Part shown: positions 44,640 to 57,100 of the stretch, in pieces
How the letters are laid out: the number at the start of each line of letters is the position of its first letter
Position numbering within the stretch: the stretch's first letter is position 1
NCBI GenBank assembly: GCA_028583605.1
Contig: CM053327.1
Coordinates: 24,787,629-24,851,628, forward strand
Direction: 5' to 3'
From: Dastarcus helophoroides
Lineage: Eukaryota > Arthropoda > Insecta > Coleoptera > Bothrideridae
DNA: 64,000 bases
Program-made: the position numbers and the translations under genes
Notes under the pieces: generated by a model
Database searches by the model: none
What the model was told of the DNA's origin: nothing
Seen by the model: the letters and a program-made list of their open reading frames with translations, nothing else

Positions 44640-45240
44640 AAAAAAGGTTAATACTTTGAGAAACTATTAAGTTTGAAAAAAGGGGGAAATGTTAAAAAAA
44701 AGGAGAAATTTCCAAAAATCAATATCTGAACATAACAAAATTTATAGAAAAAAATCGAAAGTTACAATTTTAAGAAAAGGTCACAACTTTGTGTCAACAT
44801 TTTCGAAAAATTCAAAAACAAATGAAAATTTAAAGAAATGCAAAATTCTGAAAGTGTTGAAAGTTATAAAATAAGTGAACATTTGGAAAAAGTGAAAAAT
44901 AAAAAAAAACTGAATTTCGAAGTTTTCAAAATATAAAGTCGAAATATTAAAAAAAAGTCGGAATGTTCAAGCCAAGATAACTTTCCAAATAAGTCTTACC
45001 TTTTCCGAAATTTTGAAAAAAGATTGAATTTAAAAAATCAAACACTCCAAAGAAAATCTATTTCTTCAAAAGTCTAAACTTTCAAAAAATTCAATTTTTC
45101 AAAAAGAATTCAAATGCTTTAGAAAAAATGAATTTAAAAGCAGCCAGATTTACAAAAAAGATTTTAGTTCGACGTTTCAAAGCAGGTTTTTGAAAATAAT
45201 CTGAAACATTTGAAAAATGTCAAACATTTCCAAAAGCTTG
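44640..45240 (+). repeat. Degenerate A/T repeat tract 6
   Basis: Variants of AAAAAGTCGGAATGTTCAA and TTTCAAAAAAT on the plus strand. No gene. Confidence 0.65.
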
Positions 45241-45256
45241 TTAACTTGCAATTAAC

Positions 45257-45310
45257 CAGCGGCGGCTGGTCTTAAAGAGCGCAAGAGCGCGCGCTCCTCG
45301 TGAAATGAGC
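45257..45310. mobile_element. Possible hAT-like terminal sequence
   Basis: CAGCGGCGGCTGGTC followed by GAGCGCAAGAGCGCGCGCTC is the GC-rich type of terminus seen in hAT transposons. No matching inverted end or 8-bp duplication was found to the right. Confidence 0.3.
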
Positions 45311-46100
45311 GATCTATTCTTTTCTGTTTAATTGGATTTATCACATTTTTAAACACAAAATAATGACCTACTACACATAATAATACTTGTGAATAACTTG
45401 GAATCAAATACACCAACGTTTGATTCCGTTATACATATTAAATGTTATAAGGAAATTTAAATAAGTTGGTGCGCGCAGATTTATGCACTTAGCGTGGCTG
45501 CCGTGCGATACCTATCAACGGTCTTCACAGGATACGGAGAAATAAACTACAGAACACCACGTCAAAGCTAGCCCGGGGTACGCCGCTCCGCGCATGTGCG
45601 ATATTGCCAAATGGTGAGTACGAGTCAGAGTTTGGAGTGTGTAGTTACGTTTATGATGCTAAATGCGTAGATCCCGGCTGATCTGATTGCGATTGCTAAT
45701 TGTGCCGCTTCCAGGCCTAACTGCCAATAGTACCGCTATTCACAAAGAGATAGCAGTACCCATTCTAGGGTCTAATTATTCATTTATAGATTTGGATTTA
45801 AACAATTTTTTTGAGAAAGTAATGAAGACTTTATTTCTTTAAAAGATCGTAGAGCGGATTTTGTTTCAAAAAAAAATTTTTTTTGTGTTTTTGTAGAGTT
45901 TAATTAGAACCTTGTAATAAAATATATTTTATTTTCAAATGCAGTTTTCATGAAATGGAAATTATAAGATGGTAATTAAATTTAATTCGTAAAAATACTA
46001 TTAAATATCACACCTTTTGTGTCACTTTTGTTTCTCTTAAATTTAATATCTTGCTATGACACTGGAGTCACCTAAACTCTTAACTACTAATATTACTATG
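45311..46100. other. Unassigned, partly GC-richer DNA
   Basis: GC-richer patches near 45455-45740 (GTACGCCGCTCCGCGCATGT near 45580), no gene recognised. Confidence 0.3.
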
Positions 46101-46139
46101 TATACAGGGTGATTCAGTCATAATGTCATTAATTTTAAC
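46101..46139 (+). mobile_element. Dispersed element terminus TATACAGGGTGATTCA, copy 1
   Basis: TATACAGGGTGATTCAGTCA and the next 19 bp are an exact 39-bp match, on the opposite strand, to 59874-59912. An indel-damaged version lies at about 54063-54100. Related DNA may extend about 130 bp further (a GCCACTGG block near 46255). It is probably the end of a DNA transposon; the class was not identified. Confidence 0.6.
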
Positions 46140-46499
46140 AGAAGGCTAGAGAAAAAATGAGTATGATACGAATCGCTATTAAAAATATATGTTTATAATA
46201 CATTTTCGCCGAAAAAAAAATCATTTCAAATCATAATTAAAACCCTTTTCAGGCTGCCACTGGCGGTCATGTAGCTTCGTATGATACATATACTTATTAA
46301 GTATATGGTATGACATATCCAATTTGACCTCTGTCAGCTTGGATGCGACGTTGCCAAATTTTAAAGTATTGTTCGTTATACTGTTAGTGTTGATTGAATC
46401 AACGCTGTTAGATCATGGATAAATAGATTTAAAATCATTTAACATATCTAATGCGAATTGCAGGAATGCATAATAATTATAATAGATAAAAGAATTTAA

Positions 46500-47340
46500 T
46501 GTTTGATGTAATACGATCAAAATCCGGGTGGCGGCTGCAGAATGAACTATTCAGTGTTTAAGTAAAAAAAGTCATCCAGTGTGCTTTGATTGTCTAATGA
46601 CTTGTTAGAAGAGGTTATAGCGAACGAAAGCAAGAGCAAGTAACGAAAAACGAAAAGGCAGGCGATTTCTTATTACATATTGTTATCTATGAACTAAAAG
46701 TAGTTCAATGGTCACCTGCCATTGTCAACTGTCAATAGTGTCAATTTTTGTGGTTTTGTTTATCATGCTCTGCTTTTCATTACGGAGGTTTACTACCTGC
46801 TTTTTAAACGAATACCGTGGTGAAATAGTGCTGCCGCTGTTTGTTCTTTCTTTACGATGGTTTTCATTTGAAACAAAAAATGTTTGTAGCAGTGGTTCTT
46901 ATGGAACGATCTCGAACTGATCAAAAGGTGAATGGTGATCGAAAGTGGGTTTATTTCGTGTGAAATTGCATCGAGGACTTGGGGACTAAATGCCATAACT
47001 TCTTTGTGGATTTTGTGCACTATTTGAAAACTATGGATAGTTACAAATTTGTTTAGTGAAGCAGATCGTGCCGCAAAAAGTTGGTAGAGTGGGGCACAGA
47101 GGAAACTACTGCACAAGCTCGCTTGAGCATGAGATATTTGCAGAGTGATTTTCTTAATTTTGTTGGAGATTTCCTGCACTTTAAGAAAACTGAGTCTGCT
47201 GGAGCACAAGGAAAATGCGCAAACAATGCTGATGCAGGGGCTGAAGCAATAATGGAGAAGTTCACCAAGAACATTCATGTGATAAGTTCAGCAGCAACTT
47301 AGTATTTTAGTTGCATCTACTTGTACATCCTTGAACACAA
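46500..47340. other. Unassigned island with overlapping antisense ORFs
   Basis: The minus strand holds a 161-codon ORF (46793-47278), Cys/Ser/His-rich with no recognised domain. The plus strand holds a 73-codon ORF (47081-47302, RLSMRYLQSDFLNFVGDFLH then FKKTESAG). It is preceded in another plus frame by HNFFVDFVHYLKTMDSYKFV, which hints at a frameshifted plus-strand coding remnant. The composition is more balanced than the surroundings. A degraded retrocopy or transposon ORF is possible; I assign no function. Confidence 0.3.
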
Positions 47341-47399
47341 TTAAAGTCATCTCAGTTGAACACTGGTTTGAATCAATGGGATACATGATTCACAAAATG

Positions 47400-48163
47400 T
47401 GAGAGTAAAAAAGCATTATATCCAGAAAAAATAGGACAGATGTACATCGAAATTTTGAAAAGGGCCAATCATTTTTTTAAGGTAAACCATAAATAAAAAA
47501 ATCAAAGCAAATTTTTTAAAATATTTTTAAAACTAAAGGGGTTGGAAATTTTGTCAAAGATATCACACTGAAAATTTTTCAGTAACTTACCAACTTTAGA
47601 ATTAAAGAAATTAGGAAAGGGTATTTTCAACAAAATGTGGGCCAAAAATTTACACTACCCGACCAGAAAAAAGAAGTTTTTTAAAGGAAAAATATTTTGT
47701 TCAGATTACCAGGGGGGTTTGAGAAGGGGAAAGGGGCAAGCAAGGGTGCAAAAATAAGAATAGGGGGCCCAAAAAAAATGTTTTTAAAACAAAGATGACT
47801 TTTTTTTAAAATTTTCGAAATTTTGTTCAGGTGGTATGTTTTGAAATTTTTGTTTTTTTCGAGGTTAAATTTAATATTTTTTACGGGCCCATTTAAAGCC
47901 AGGTTTCAGTATTACTGGGCTAATTTAGTAAAAATTTAAAGGAAAATTTCTTGGGTACACCCAAAAAATATCCAAAACATGATATTAAAAAATGTAATTC
48001 AAAAAGTTAATTTTTAAAACATCGAAATTTTCAAAAGAAAAATAGAAATCTATCTGAAATTCTTACTAATTTTCAAAATAAAATTGAAATTTTGATGAAA
48101 ACTTCAGAGATTTTCAAAAAGGAGTCGAAATTTGAAGAACTAGTGAATTTTTTTAAAATAGGA
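47400..48163. other. A/T-rich DNA leading into the duplicated block
   Basis: Purine-rich and A/T-rich, with a G-rich patch near 47710-47770. No gene. Confidence 0.4.
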
Positions 48164-51100
48164 TTTAATTAAAAAGCCTAAACTTTGACCACAGTAAAAA
48201 TTTTGATTAAAAAGTCGAACATTTTGAAATAAAATCTGAATCTTTAGCAATATTAAAAAAAAACATTTGTTCATGAAAATCCAAATTTATAAAAAAAATA
48301 AATTTTGAAAAAAGATTTCAACATTTTCAGAGTTAAAAAATTTAACAGTTCAAAAGGTAGCAATTTACAAAAAATAGTTGAAATTTAAAAATAATGTGGA
48401 AATTAGAGGAATACGCGAATGTTTAAAAAATATCAAAATTTCCAGAAAATTTTGAAATTTTCAGCCTAAAATTTAAAAAAATTCAACTTAAAAAAGTCAA
48501 AATTTCCAAAAATTTCGAAATTATTTTGTAAGGTGATTTAAAAAAAAGGATTATTGATAGATTGGAAATTTTGAGGAAATGTGGAAATTATCAGACAAGT
48601 CGAAATTTTTGAAAACATCTAAATTCTGGAAAGTGGCAATTTTCAGGGAAGATTCAAATTTTAAAAAGCTCTCTAAATTTTGAAATATAATTTAGATCTG
48701 GAAAAAAAACAGCCTTTCACAAAAAACATATTTTCAAAAAGATTAAAAAAATCAAAATTTTGAATAAAGTGCATTTCGAAGAATATTCCAGACTTTCAAA
48801 AGAAGTATAAATGAAAGGTAATATTTGTTTGACCTGTCAAATTCTTCGATTTTTAAGAATTTTGCTTCTAAATATGAAAAAAATTCAAAGATCTAGAAAG
48901 GTCAAAATGCAAAATTTAAAAATTTGGGAAAGAATTTAAGTTATAGCTTTCCAAAAATTAATCCTATTCTCCCAAATTACTGTTATCTATTTGGGATTTT
49001 GGAAGGGCTTGAAACTCGCTTAACCTCTTAGAGTAATTATTCTAACTTTAACTATCGACGTTGCAGACCTGAAATTTGGAAAATTCATTTCACCAGTTTT
49101 ATCGATTGTAAATTTGGCCGATTTAAAATTTACCCGCTTTTAATTTGGGACGCAATATAACATTAGTAAGAAGGCCCATGTCTCTACTGCTTTTCGTAAA
49201 TTAAAGGAAATAAATAGAAAACCTGAAACATCTTTTATTTATTTATTTACATTAACTGTGATACCAATAATTAATATTTTATTAATTACAGTATACTCGG
49301 ATTTTGTTGGGAGAATCTCGGTTAAAATATTGTTATTCCTCGCCTTGATGGTGTACCTGTATTGTCCCAATTTTCCAATGAATCATCGTGTCGTCTCCAC
49401 ATACTCAGCACAATTTAGTGATCTAAAAAAAATGGTAAAAAATTTATAGCTCTAAATACATTTTTGTAACATTTTAGTGAAATTTTTGACAAATGGTCGA
49501 CATTTTAAAAAGATGGTCTTCTAAAAAGTTGAAACTTTGGAGAATGCTGAAATTTGGGAACAAATGAAATTTTCAAAAAATTTGAAACAAAGGCAGAAAG
49601 TTCTAAAAATTGCAAATTTTCAGGAGGAGACTAAAATTTGAAAATTGACAAAATTTTCAAGAAAAGTTTCAATTTTAAGTCAAAAATTTAAAGGCCCAAG
49701 TTACTGAAGAAAAGTCGAAATTTTTAAAAATGCCTGAAATGTCGTAGACAGTTACAATTTCCAAAAAAGAATATAACGATTTTCAAAATAGGTTCAAAAT
49801 TTTGAAAAAATTGTTATATTGGAAATGTTGACATTTTCAAAAAATTTAAGAGTTCGGAAAAATTACCGACATTTTTAAAAACAATTCCAAATTCTTTTTA
49901 ACAAGGCGCAAAATTTTAAAAAAAATGAGATATTTTTGCGGTCAAATCTTCACAAGTTTGTGAAACTTTTAAATATAATGAAGAAATGTCAAAAATAATA
50001 GAAAGTGAAAATTTCAAAAAAGACCGAAATTTTTGATAGTTAAATTTTCAAAAAAAGTTGAACGTTATTAATAAAAAAGTCAACATTTTGATACGATAAT
50101 TTTTATAAAAAGCCTAAAAATTTTGAAGAAATGCTGAAAAGTAAAATAATAGTCCCCAAACAAATATCGAAAGTTTACCAAAAACAAACAAAATTTTGAT
50201 CAAAAAGAAATATTAAAAAGAATTGTTATTTTAAAAAATAGTCGAAATGTTGCACAAATGACCCTTTGAAAAAAAAAGAAAAATTAGAAATAGGCAAAAC
50301 TTTCAAGAATTACGACATATTCGCCAAAATTTTTAGGATGAAGCTTTTATGAAAAAATTAAAATTTTTGAAAAAAATGTCCAAAAAAATTTGGCTCTAAA
50401 ATTTTTAAAATTTTTTACAAAAAATCAAAAATATTACAAAATATTCAAAAAGTCCAAAAAAAGACAAAATTTCAAAAAAAAATCTAAATTTTCAAAAAAA
50501 AAAAACGGAAGTTTGCGAAAATTATGAAATTTTGAAAAACAAAATTTAAAAACAAATTACGCTGTCCCAAAAAATTGAATTTTGAAAAATAGTTGCTGAA
50601 ATTCAGTCCAAATTTTAGGGTTGAAATTTGGCAAAAAAAAATTCAGAATTGAAAAAAAGTCAAGAAAATTGAAAAACACGTAAAAACTGTAGTATAAATA
50701 AAAAAACTTTTCGTGCAAAATCTTCAAGTTTTAAAAACAACATGTGTTTTGAATTTGGAAAAAAAAAATGTTTTAAAAATTATCAAAAATCATTTGAAAA
50801 TTTATTAAAAAAAATAAAAAAACTTGAAAAATAGTGTAAAATTTACAAACTGGTCCAAACAATAATTACAAAAAGTCCAAATTCGAAAAGAATTCAACTA
50901 TTTTAAAATTTTTAAAGAAGCCTAAAATTTAAAAATTTTTAAGAGGTTGATAAATCATTAAAAAAGTTAAAATTTAAAAAATTTGACATTTTCAAAACAA
51001 TAAAATTTTCTGAAGAGTAGGACTAAAAAATTCAAAGTTTCAAAAAAAGTAGATATTTTGAAAAAAGTTAAAATATTTAAGTCTTAAAAAGTTCAAGTAT

Positions 51101-54100
51101 AAGTCAAAATTGTTAAATAAATCGAAATTTTAACAATCAAACTTTTAAAAAAATTTGATCTTACCAAAACTTTTTTTGTATCAAAATTTTAAAAAATTGA
51201 ATTATTCGAAAAGCAAAATTTTAAAAAAATAGCGAAATATTCAGAAAGGTCAAAAAAATTTAAGGAAGGAAGAATTACAAGGAAAGTCGAATTGAAAAAA
51301 AGTTACAATTTTGGAAAATTGTTGACAAATTTTGGATAAAGTTGAAAATTTTGAAAAAAAGTCAAACATTAAAGAAGGCAAACTTTTTACCTTTTACTCG
51401 GTTAAATATTAATTTGATTATGATCAAAAAGTCGAAAATTTGAGGAAAAATTAAACCATTTAAAAACTTTCGACATTTTTGAAAAAATTCGAAATTTTAA
51501 AAAGTATTTCAAATTTTAAAAAAATGAAATTTTGGCTAAAAAAGAAAGTATAAAATTACAAAAATTTAAAAAACAATTGAAATTATCGAAATGAAAAAAA
51601 TCTAATTACACGATAAAAAGTATAAGTGGGGTAGGGTGACATTCGCTAGTCAGTATTTAATCATTTAATTCACATGCGAGTGTTTTTATTGCTTTGTCGT
51701 GGAAAAAATCTTTACCCTTCATTTGGGGCCTACCCAACAAATTTAGAGACAGGCCCGTTCAAGGCACGTTACGCACTGCCTAAAACATTGTACCTATAAC
51801 TTAGAAATTCTAAGAGAAACGTGACATTGCTAAAAACAAACTCGAGTTTCGTTTTCAACTGTCTAAAGTTCCAGAGTAAAGTAAACTTTCGAAAAAATAT
51901 TTTAAATGACCAGCCATGTCGAAATTGTTAAGCTTAAAATACAAATGAGGTAAAAAGTGAAAAAACAAAATCTCAAACTGGGACTTTAAATAAAAATCTA
52001 CTTCAAACCTAAAATTTCATAAAAAAAAGGTTTACAATTTTGAGGTTAAAGTTATAAACTAAAAAAAGAACAGATAATTTATGGCAAAAGCGTTTTTCAC
52101 AAATTGAAGTAAAAACAAACGCCATGGCTGTTCAAGTTGTCAAATCTTGGAAAAAACCAAGAATTGTGATTTCGATGACTATGATTCAGGCAATTGTAGT
52201 AGGTCAATTGTTTTTCGGTGAATTAACCTAGATTCGGAATTGCTCTCTTTTGCTTCAAGAATTTTGCCCTTACTGTGAATTTTGCCAAATTTGGACCTTT
52301 CCACTTGTAACTATCTATTTTCTTTGATTCTTCTAAATTGCGACTTTCGAAATTTCTCATTACTGAAATTTTGATTTTTTTTTGCTTACAGGTTTTAAAT
52401 TGTTTCAAAGTGATGCTCGTAGTAATAAATAATTTATTTTGTTCAAAATTTCAACTGTTTTGAACTTCAGTGTTGGTATTTTTTTCCTAAATGTCAGAGT
52501 GAAAAAAATTTAAAACTTTCCTAACAATTCTTATAGGGGGACTTTCAGTATTTTGATTTACAATTTTTACAACACAAAAAAGATAGATAGTGCATCACTA
52601 GGAAAAACTTTTTTTCTTCAAACGGTGAAACAATAAAAAATAAAATGTTAGTAAAGGAAATAAAATAAAAATGTTTTATTTTAGAATACCCTTGATAACT
52701 CAAAAATTTTTAACTTTTTTAAATTCCAAAGTTCGTTCATGTACATTTTTAGACAAGAATGATTTCAAATTATAACAGTTCTACCAATTAATGTAGAAAA
52801 ATAACAATCGTTCACCATACCATTCAAGCAGATATTAAATCTATTTGGAGTAAAAGAGCGTTTTTAAATCGAAACATGCATATAGAAGAAAAAAAATCCA
52901 ATAAACCGTTATCTGCCCTGCCAAGCAAAATCATCATTACAATTGATAGTTTTGAGGTAATTTGATGAACAATTTTTTTGGAGGAAACTAATTGCTGGTT
53001 ATACAAAAGAAGCCAGTTTAACTTTCATCATAGTTTCCTTCCCCTGCAGGAATGTAAATTCTTTGCAACACTTTCTTTTCACAAAGGGTTCCTGCCGAAA
53101 AGCGAGCATAAAAATGGGCCTAAGATCTTCTTACAGTAGCTATCTTGTAGAAAAATCTGACAATTGCCCTGAATAATTATGTGTCATACATTGGACAGCA
53201 AATCTGCTCGGAAAGCTAAACTGATGTGGCAGGCATGTACATTTTTGTCCCTGCACCAATGCCTGTATGTGTGGACTGCAAACAAATTATTAATTCAGGT
53301 AAGATAATTAATTGTAATTAAGTTACAAAACTTCAAAATCCAGATTAAATAATCCAAAAAAAACATCTGTCATTTCTTACTACGAACGCTCTATTAAAAA
53401 CAACTAATCTACTGTCTTAATTCATGTAGCATGAGGTTGAAAGCTTTTCTAGTACCTTACTGCAAAGTAAAGTAAAATACCAGCACTGGTAAAATAACAT
53501 TATCTGTCCACAAGCAACTTTGTCACTTGTTAGTCTGACTTTCTCATATACAAACCAGTAAACCACACATGTGAAACACTCAAGATAGATTGGAAAATCG
53601 GCTGATTCTAAAGCTTGAATTTTACTTGGGGAAACATCAACCGGCTTTCCACTGATTGTGTCCTTGCGTTTGTGTTGCTCAAATTCAAACTAAAATTATC
53701 AGATGCCCTTGCTAATTAGCATTGTTCGGTTAGTGTCGTAGTATCACCAGGGCCCGTATCGCGAACACAAATCGAATCTAGTTGCAGCTGCCATCCAGCC
53801 GTTATGCGTAGATGAAAAAGGGCTTAAATAAACCTCCAAATGATGTCAATTTAATTGAAGAATGAAGTAGGAAATATGACAAACGTCCGCTTTTGTTATT
53901 CAACGTCGAACTGAGTGGCCTCCCGGAAAGAATTTACTGGTTTCAGTGGCGTGGCGCAACAGGCCAAATTTTATAGGGTAATTGCTAGGATTCTTAAAAG
54001 TTGAATAAAAAAATTATTTTTCTGCGATTTCTAGCTCTTTCACTAACTCCCACGAATGCGTGGTTAAAATTAATGCACATTATGAGAATCACCATGTATA

Positions 54101-54189
54101 TCCGTATATACAGGCTTATTATCTCAGCATTCTAACGCTGAAAAATTTTAAGAAACAACTTGAAATTACAGAATTTCGGCATTTAAAAA
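48164..54189. repeat. Tandem 6-kb duplication, unit A
   Basis: This unit is repeated as unit B at 54190-60002. Both start TTTAATTAAAAAGCCTAAAC and end with GAAATTACAGAATTTCGG plus about 12 bp. Content: about 3.4 kb of plus-theme A/T repeat and then 2.2-2.6 kb of more complex DNA. A 63-codon ORF (49258-49449) is shared with unit B. Copies differ by very many 1-2 nt indels and fewer substitutions. A 50-bp segment near 49640-49690 is absent from unit B. Confidence 0.93.
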
Positions 54190-57100
54190 TTTAATTAAAA
54201 AGCCTAAACTTTGACCACAGTAAAAATTTTGATAAAAAGTCGAAATTTTGAAATAAAATCTGAATCTTTAGCAATATTAAAAAAAAAACCATTTTTCATG
54301 AAAATCCAAATTTAAAAAAAATAAATTTTGAAAAAAGATTTCAACATTTTAGAAGTTAAAAAATTTAAAGTTGCAAAAGGTAGCAATTTAAAAAAATAGT
54401 TGAAATTTAAAATAATGTGGAAATTATAAAGCATACGCGAACTGTTTAAAAAATATCAAAATTTCCAGAAAATTTTGAAATTTTCAGCCTAAAATTTAAA
54501 AAAATTCAACTTAAAAAAGTCAAAATTTCCAAAAATTTCGAAATTATTTTGTAAGGTGATTTAAAAAAAAGGATTATTGATAGATTGGAAATTTTGAGGA
54601 AATGTGGAAATTATCAGACAAGTCGAAATTTTTGAAAACATCTAAATTCTGGAAAGTGGCAATTTTCAGGGAAGATTCAAATTTTAAAAAGCTCTCTAAA
54701 TTTTGAAATATAATTTAGATCTGGAAAAAAAACAGCCTTTCACAAAAAACATATTTTCAAAAAGATTAAAAAAATCAAAATTTTGAATAAAGTGCATTTC
54801 GAAGAATATTCCAGACTTTCAAAAGAAGTATAAATGAAAGGTAATATTTGTTTGACCTGTCAAATTCTTCGATTTTTTAAGAATTTTGCTTCTAAATATG
54901 AAAAAAATTCAAAGATCTAGAAAAGGTCAAAATGCAAAATTTAAAAATTTGGGAAAGAATTTAAGTTATAGCTTTCCAAAAATTAATCCTATTCTCCCAA
55001 ATTACTGTTATCTATTGGGATTTTGGAAGGGCTTGAAACTCGCTTAACCTCTTAGAGTAATTATTCTAACTTTAACTATCGACGTTGCAGACCTGAAATT
55101 TGGAAAATTCATTTCACCAGTTTTATCGATTGTAAATTTGGCCGATTTAAAATTTACCCGCTTTTAATTTGGGACGCAATATAACATTAGTAAGAAGGCC
55201 CATGTCTCTACTGCTTTCGTAAATTAAAGGAAATAAATAGAAAACCTGAAACATCTTTTATTTATTTATTTACATTAACTGTGATACCAATAATTAATAT
55301 TTTATTAATTACAGTATACTCGGATTTTGTTGGGAGAATCTCGGTTAAAATATTGTTATTCCTCGCCTTGATGGTGTACCTGTATTGTCCCAATTTTCCA
55401 ATGAATCATCGTGTCGTCTCCACATACTCAACACAATTTAGTGATCTAAAAAATGGTAAAAAATTTATAGCTCTAAATACATTTTTGTAACATTTTAGTG
55501 AAATTTTTGACAAATGTCGACATTTTAAAAGATGGTCTTCTAAAAAGTTGAAACTTTGGAAAATGCTGAAATTTGGGAGCAAATGAAATTTTCAAAAAAT
55601 TTGAAACAAAGGCAGAAAGTTCTAAAAATTGCAAATTTTCAGGAGGAGACTAAAATTTGAAAAGGCCCAAGTTACTGAAAAAAAGTCGAAATTTTTAAAA
55701 ATGCCTGAAATGTCGTAGACAGGTACAATTTCCAAAAAAGAATATAACGATTTTCTAAAATAGGTCAAAATTTTGAAAAAAAATGTTATCATATTGGAAA
55801 TGTTGACATTTTCAAAAAATTTAAAGAGTTCGGAAAAATTACCGACATTTTTAAAAAACAATTCAAATTCTTTTTAAAAGGGCGAAATTTAAAAAAAAAT
55901 TGAGATATTTTTGGTCAAATCTTCAAAGTTTTTGAAACTTTTAAATATACTGAAGAAATGTCAAAAATAATAGAAAAGTCAAAATTTTCAAAAAAGCCGA
56001 AATTTTGAATAGTTAAATTTTCAAAAAAGTTGAACGTTCTTAAAAAAAGTCAACATTTTTGAACGATAATTTTTATAAAAAGCTAAAAATTTTGAAGAAA
56101 TGCTGAAAAGTAAAATAATAGTCAAAACAAATCGAAATTTTACAAAAACAACAAAATTTTGATCAAAACGAAATATTAAAAAGAATTGTTATTTTAAAAA
56201 ATAGTCGAAATTTTGCAAAAATGACCCTTTGAAAAAAAAAACGAAAAATTTAGAAATAGGCAAAACTTTCAAAGAATTACGACCTATTCGCCAAAATTTT
56301 AGGATGAAAACTTTTATGAAAAATTAAAATTTTTGAAAAAAGTCCAAATTTGGCTAAAATTTTAAAATTTTTACAAAAATTCAAAATATTACAAAATATT
56401 CAAAAAGTCCAAAAAAAGACAAAATTTCAAAAAAAATCTAAATTTTCAAAAAAAACGGAAGTTTGCGAAAATTATGAAATTTTGAAAAAAAACAAAATTT
56501 AAAAACAAATTACGCTGTCCCAAAAAAATTTGAAATTTTGAAAAATAGTTGCTGAAATTTTCAGTCCAAATTTTAGGGTTGAAATTTGCAAAAAAATTAG
56601 AATTTTGAAAAAAGTCAAGAAATTTGAAAACACGTAAAAAATTTTAAGTATAAATAAAAAAACTTAAAAAATCTTCAAGTTTTAAAACAAATGTGTTTTG
56701 AAATTTGAAAAAATGTTAAAATTATCCAAAATCATTTGAAATTTAATTAAAAAAAATAAAAACTTGACAAATAGTTTAAAATTTCCAAACTTGGTCAAAA
56801 TATTACAAAAATGTCCAAATTGAAAAGAATTCAACTATTTTAAAATTTTTAAAGAAAGCCTAAATTTTTAAGGGTGTAAATCATTAAAAAAGTTAAAATT
56901 TAAAAAAAATTGACATTTTCAAAACAAATAAAAATTTTCTGAAGAGTAGGAACTTAAAAAATTCAAGTTTTCAAAAAAGTAGATATTTTGAAAAAAGTTA
57001 AAATATTTAAGTCTTAAAAAGTTCAAGTTAAAGTCAAAATTTTTAAATAAAATCGAAATTTTTAACAATCAAACTTTTAAAAAAATTTGATCTTACCAAA

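Noticed and set aside
46793..47278. 161-codon minus ORF as a host gene
   Set aside because: It is Cys/Ser-rich without a recognised domain, and opposite to a more protein-like plus-strand reading. Kept only as an unassigned island.
49258..55490. Short ORF shared by both duplicated units (63 and 69 codons) as a conserved gene
   Set aside because: The sharing is explained by the duplication, and the C-terminal end differs through an indel, so conservation is not evidence of coding.
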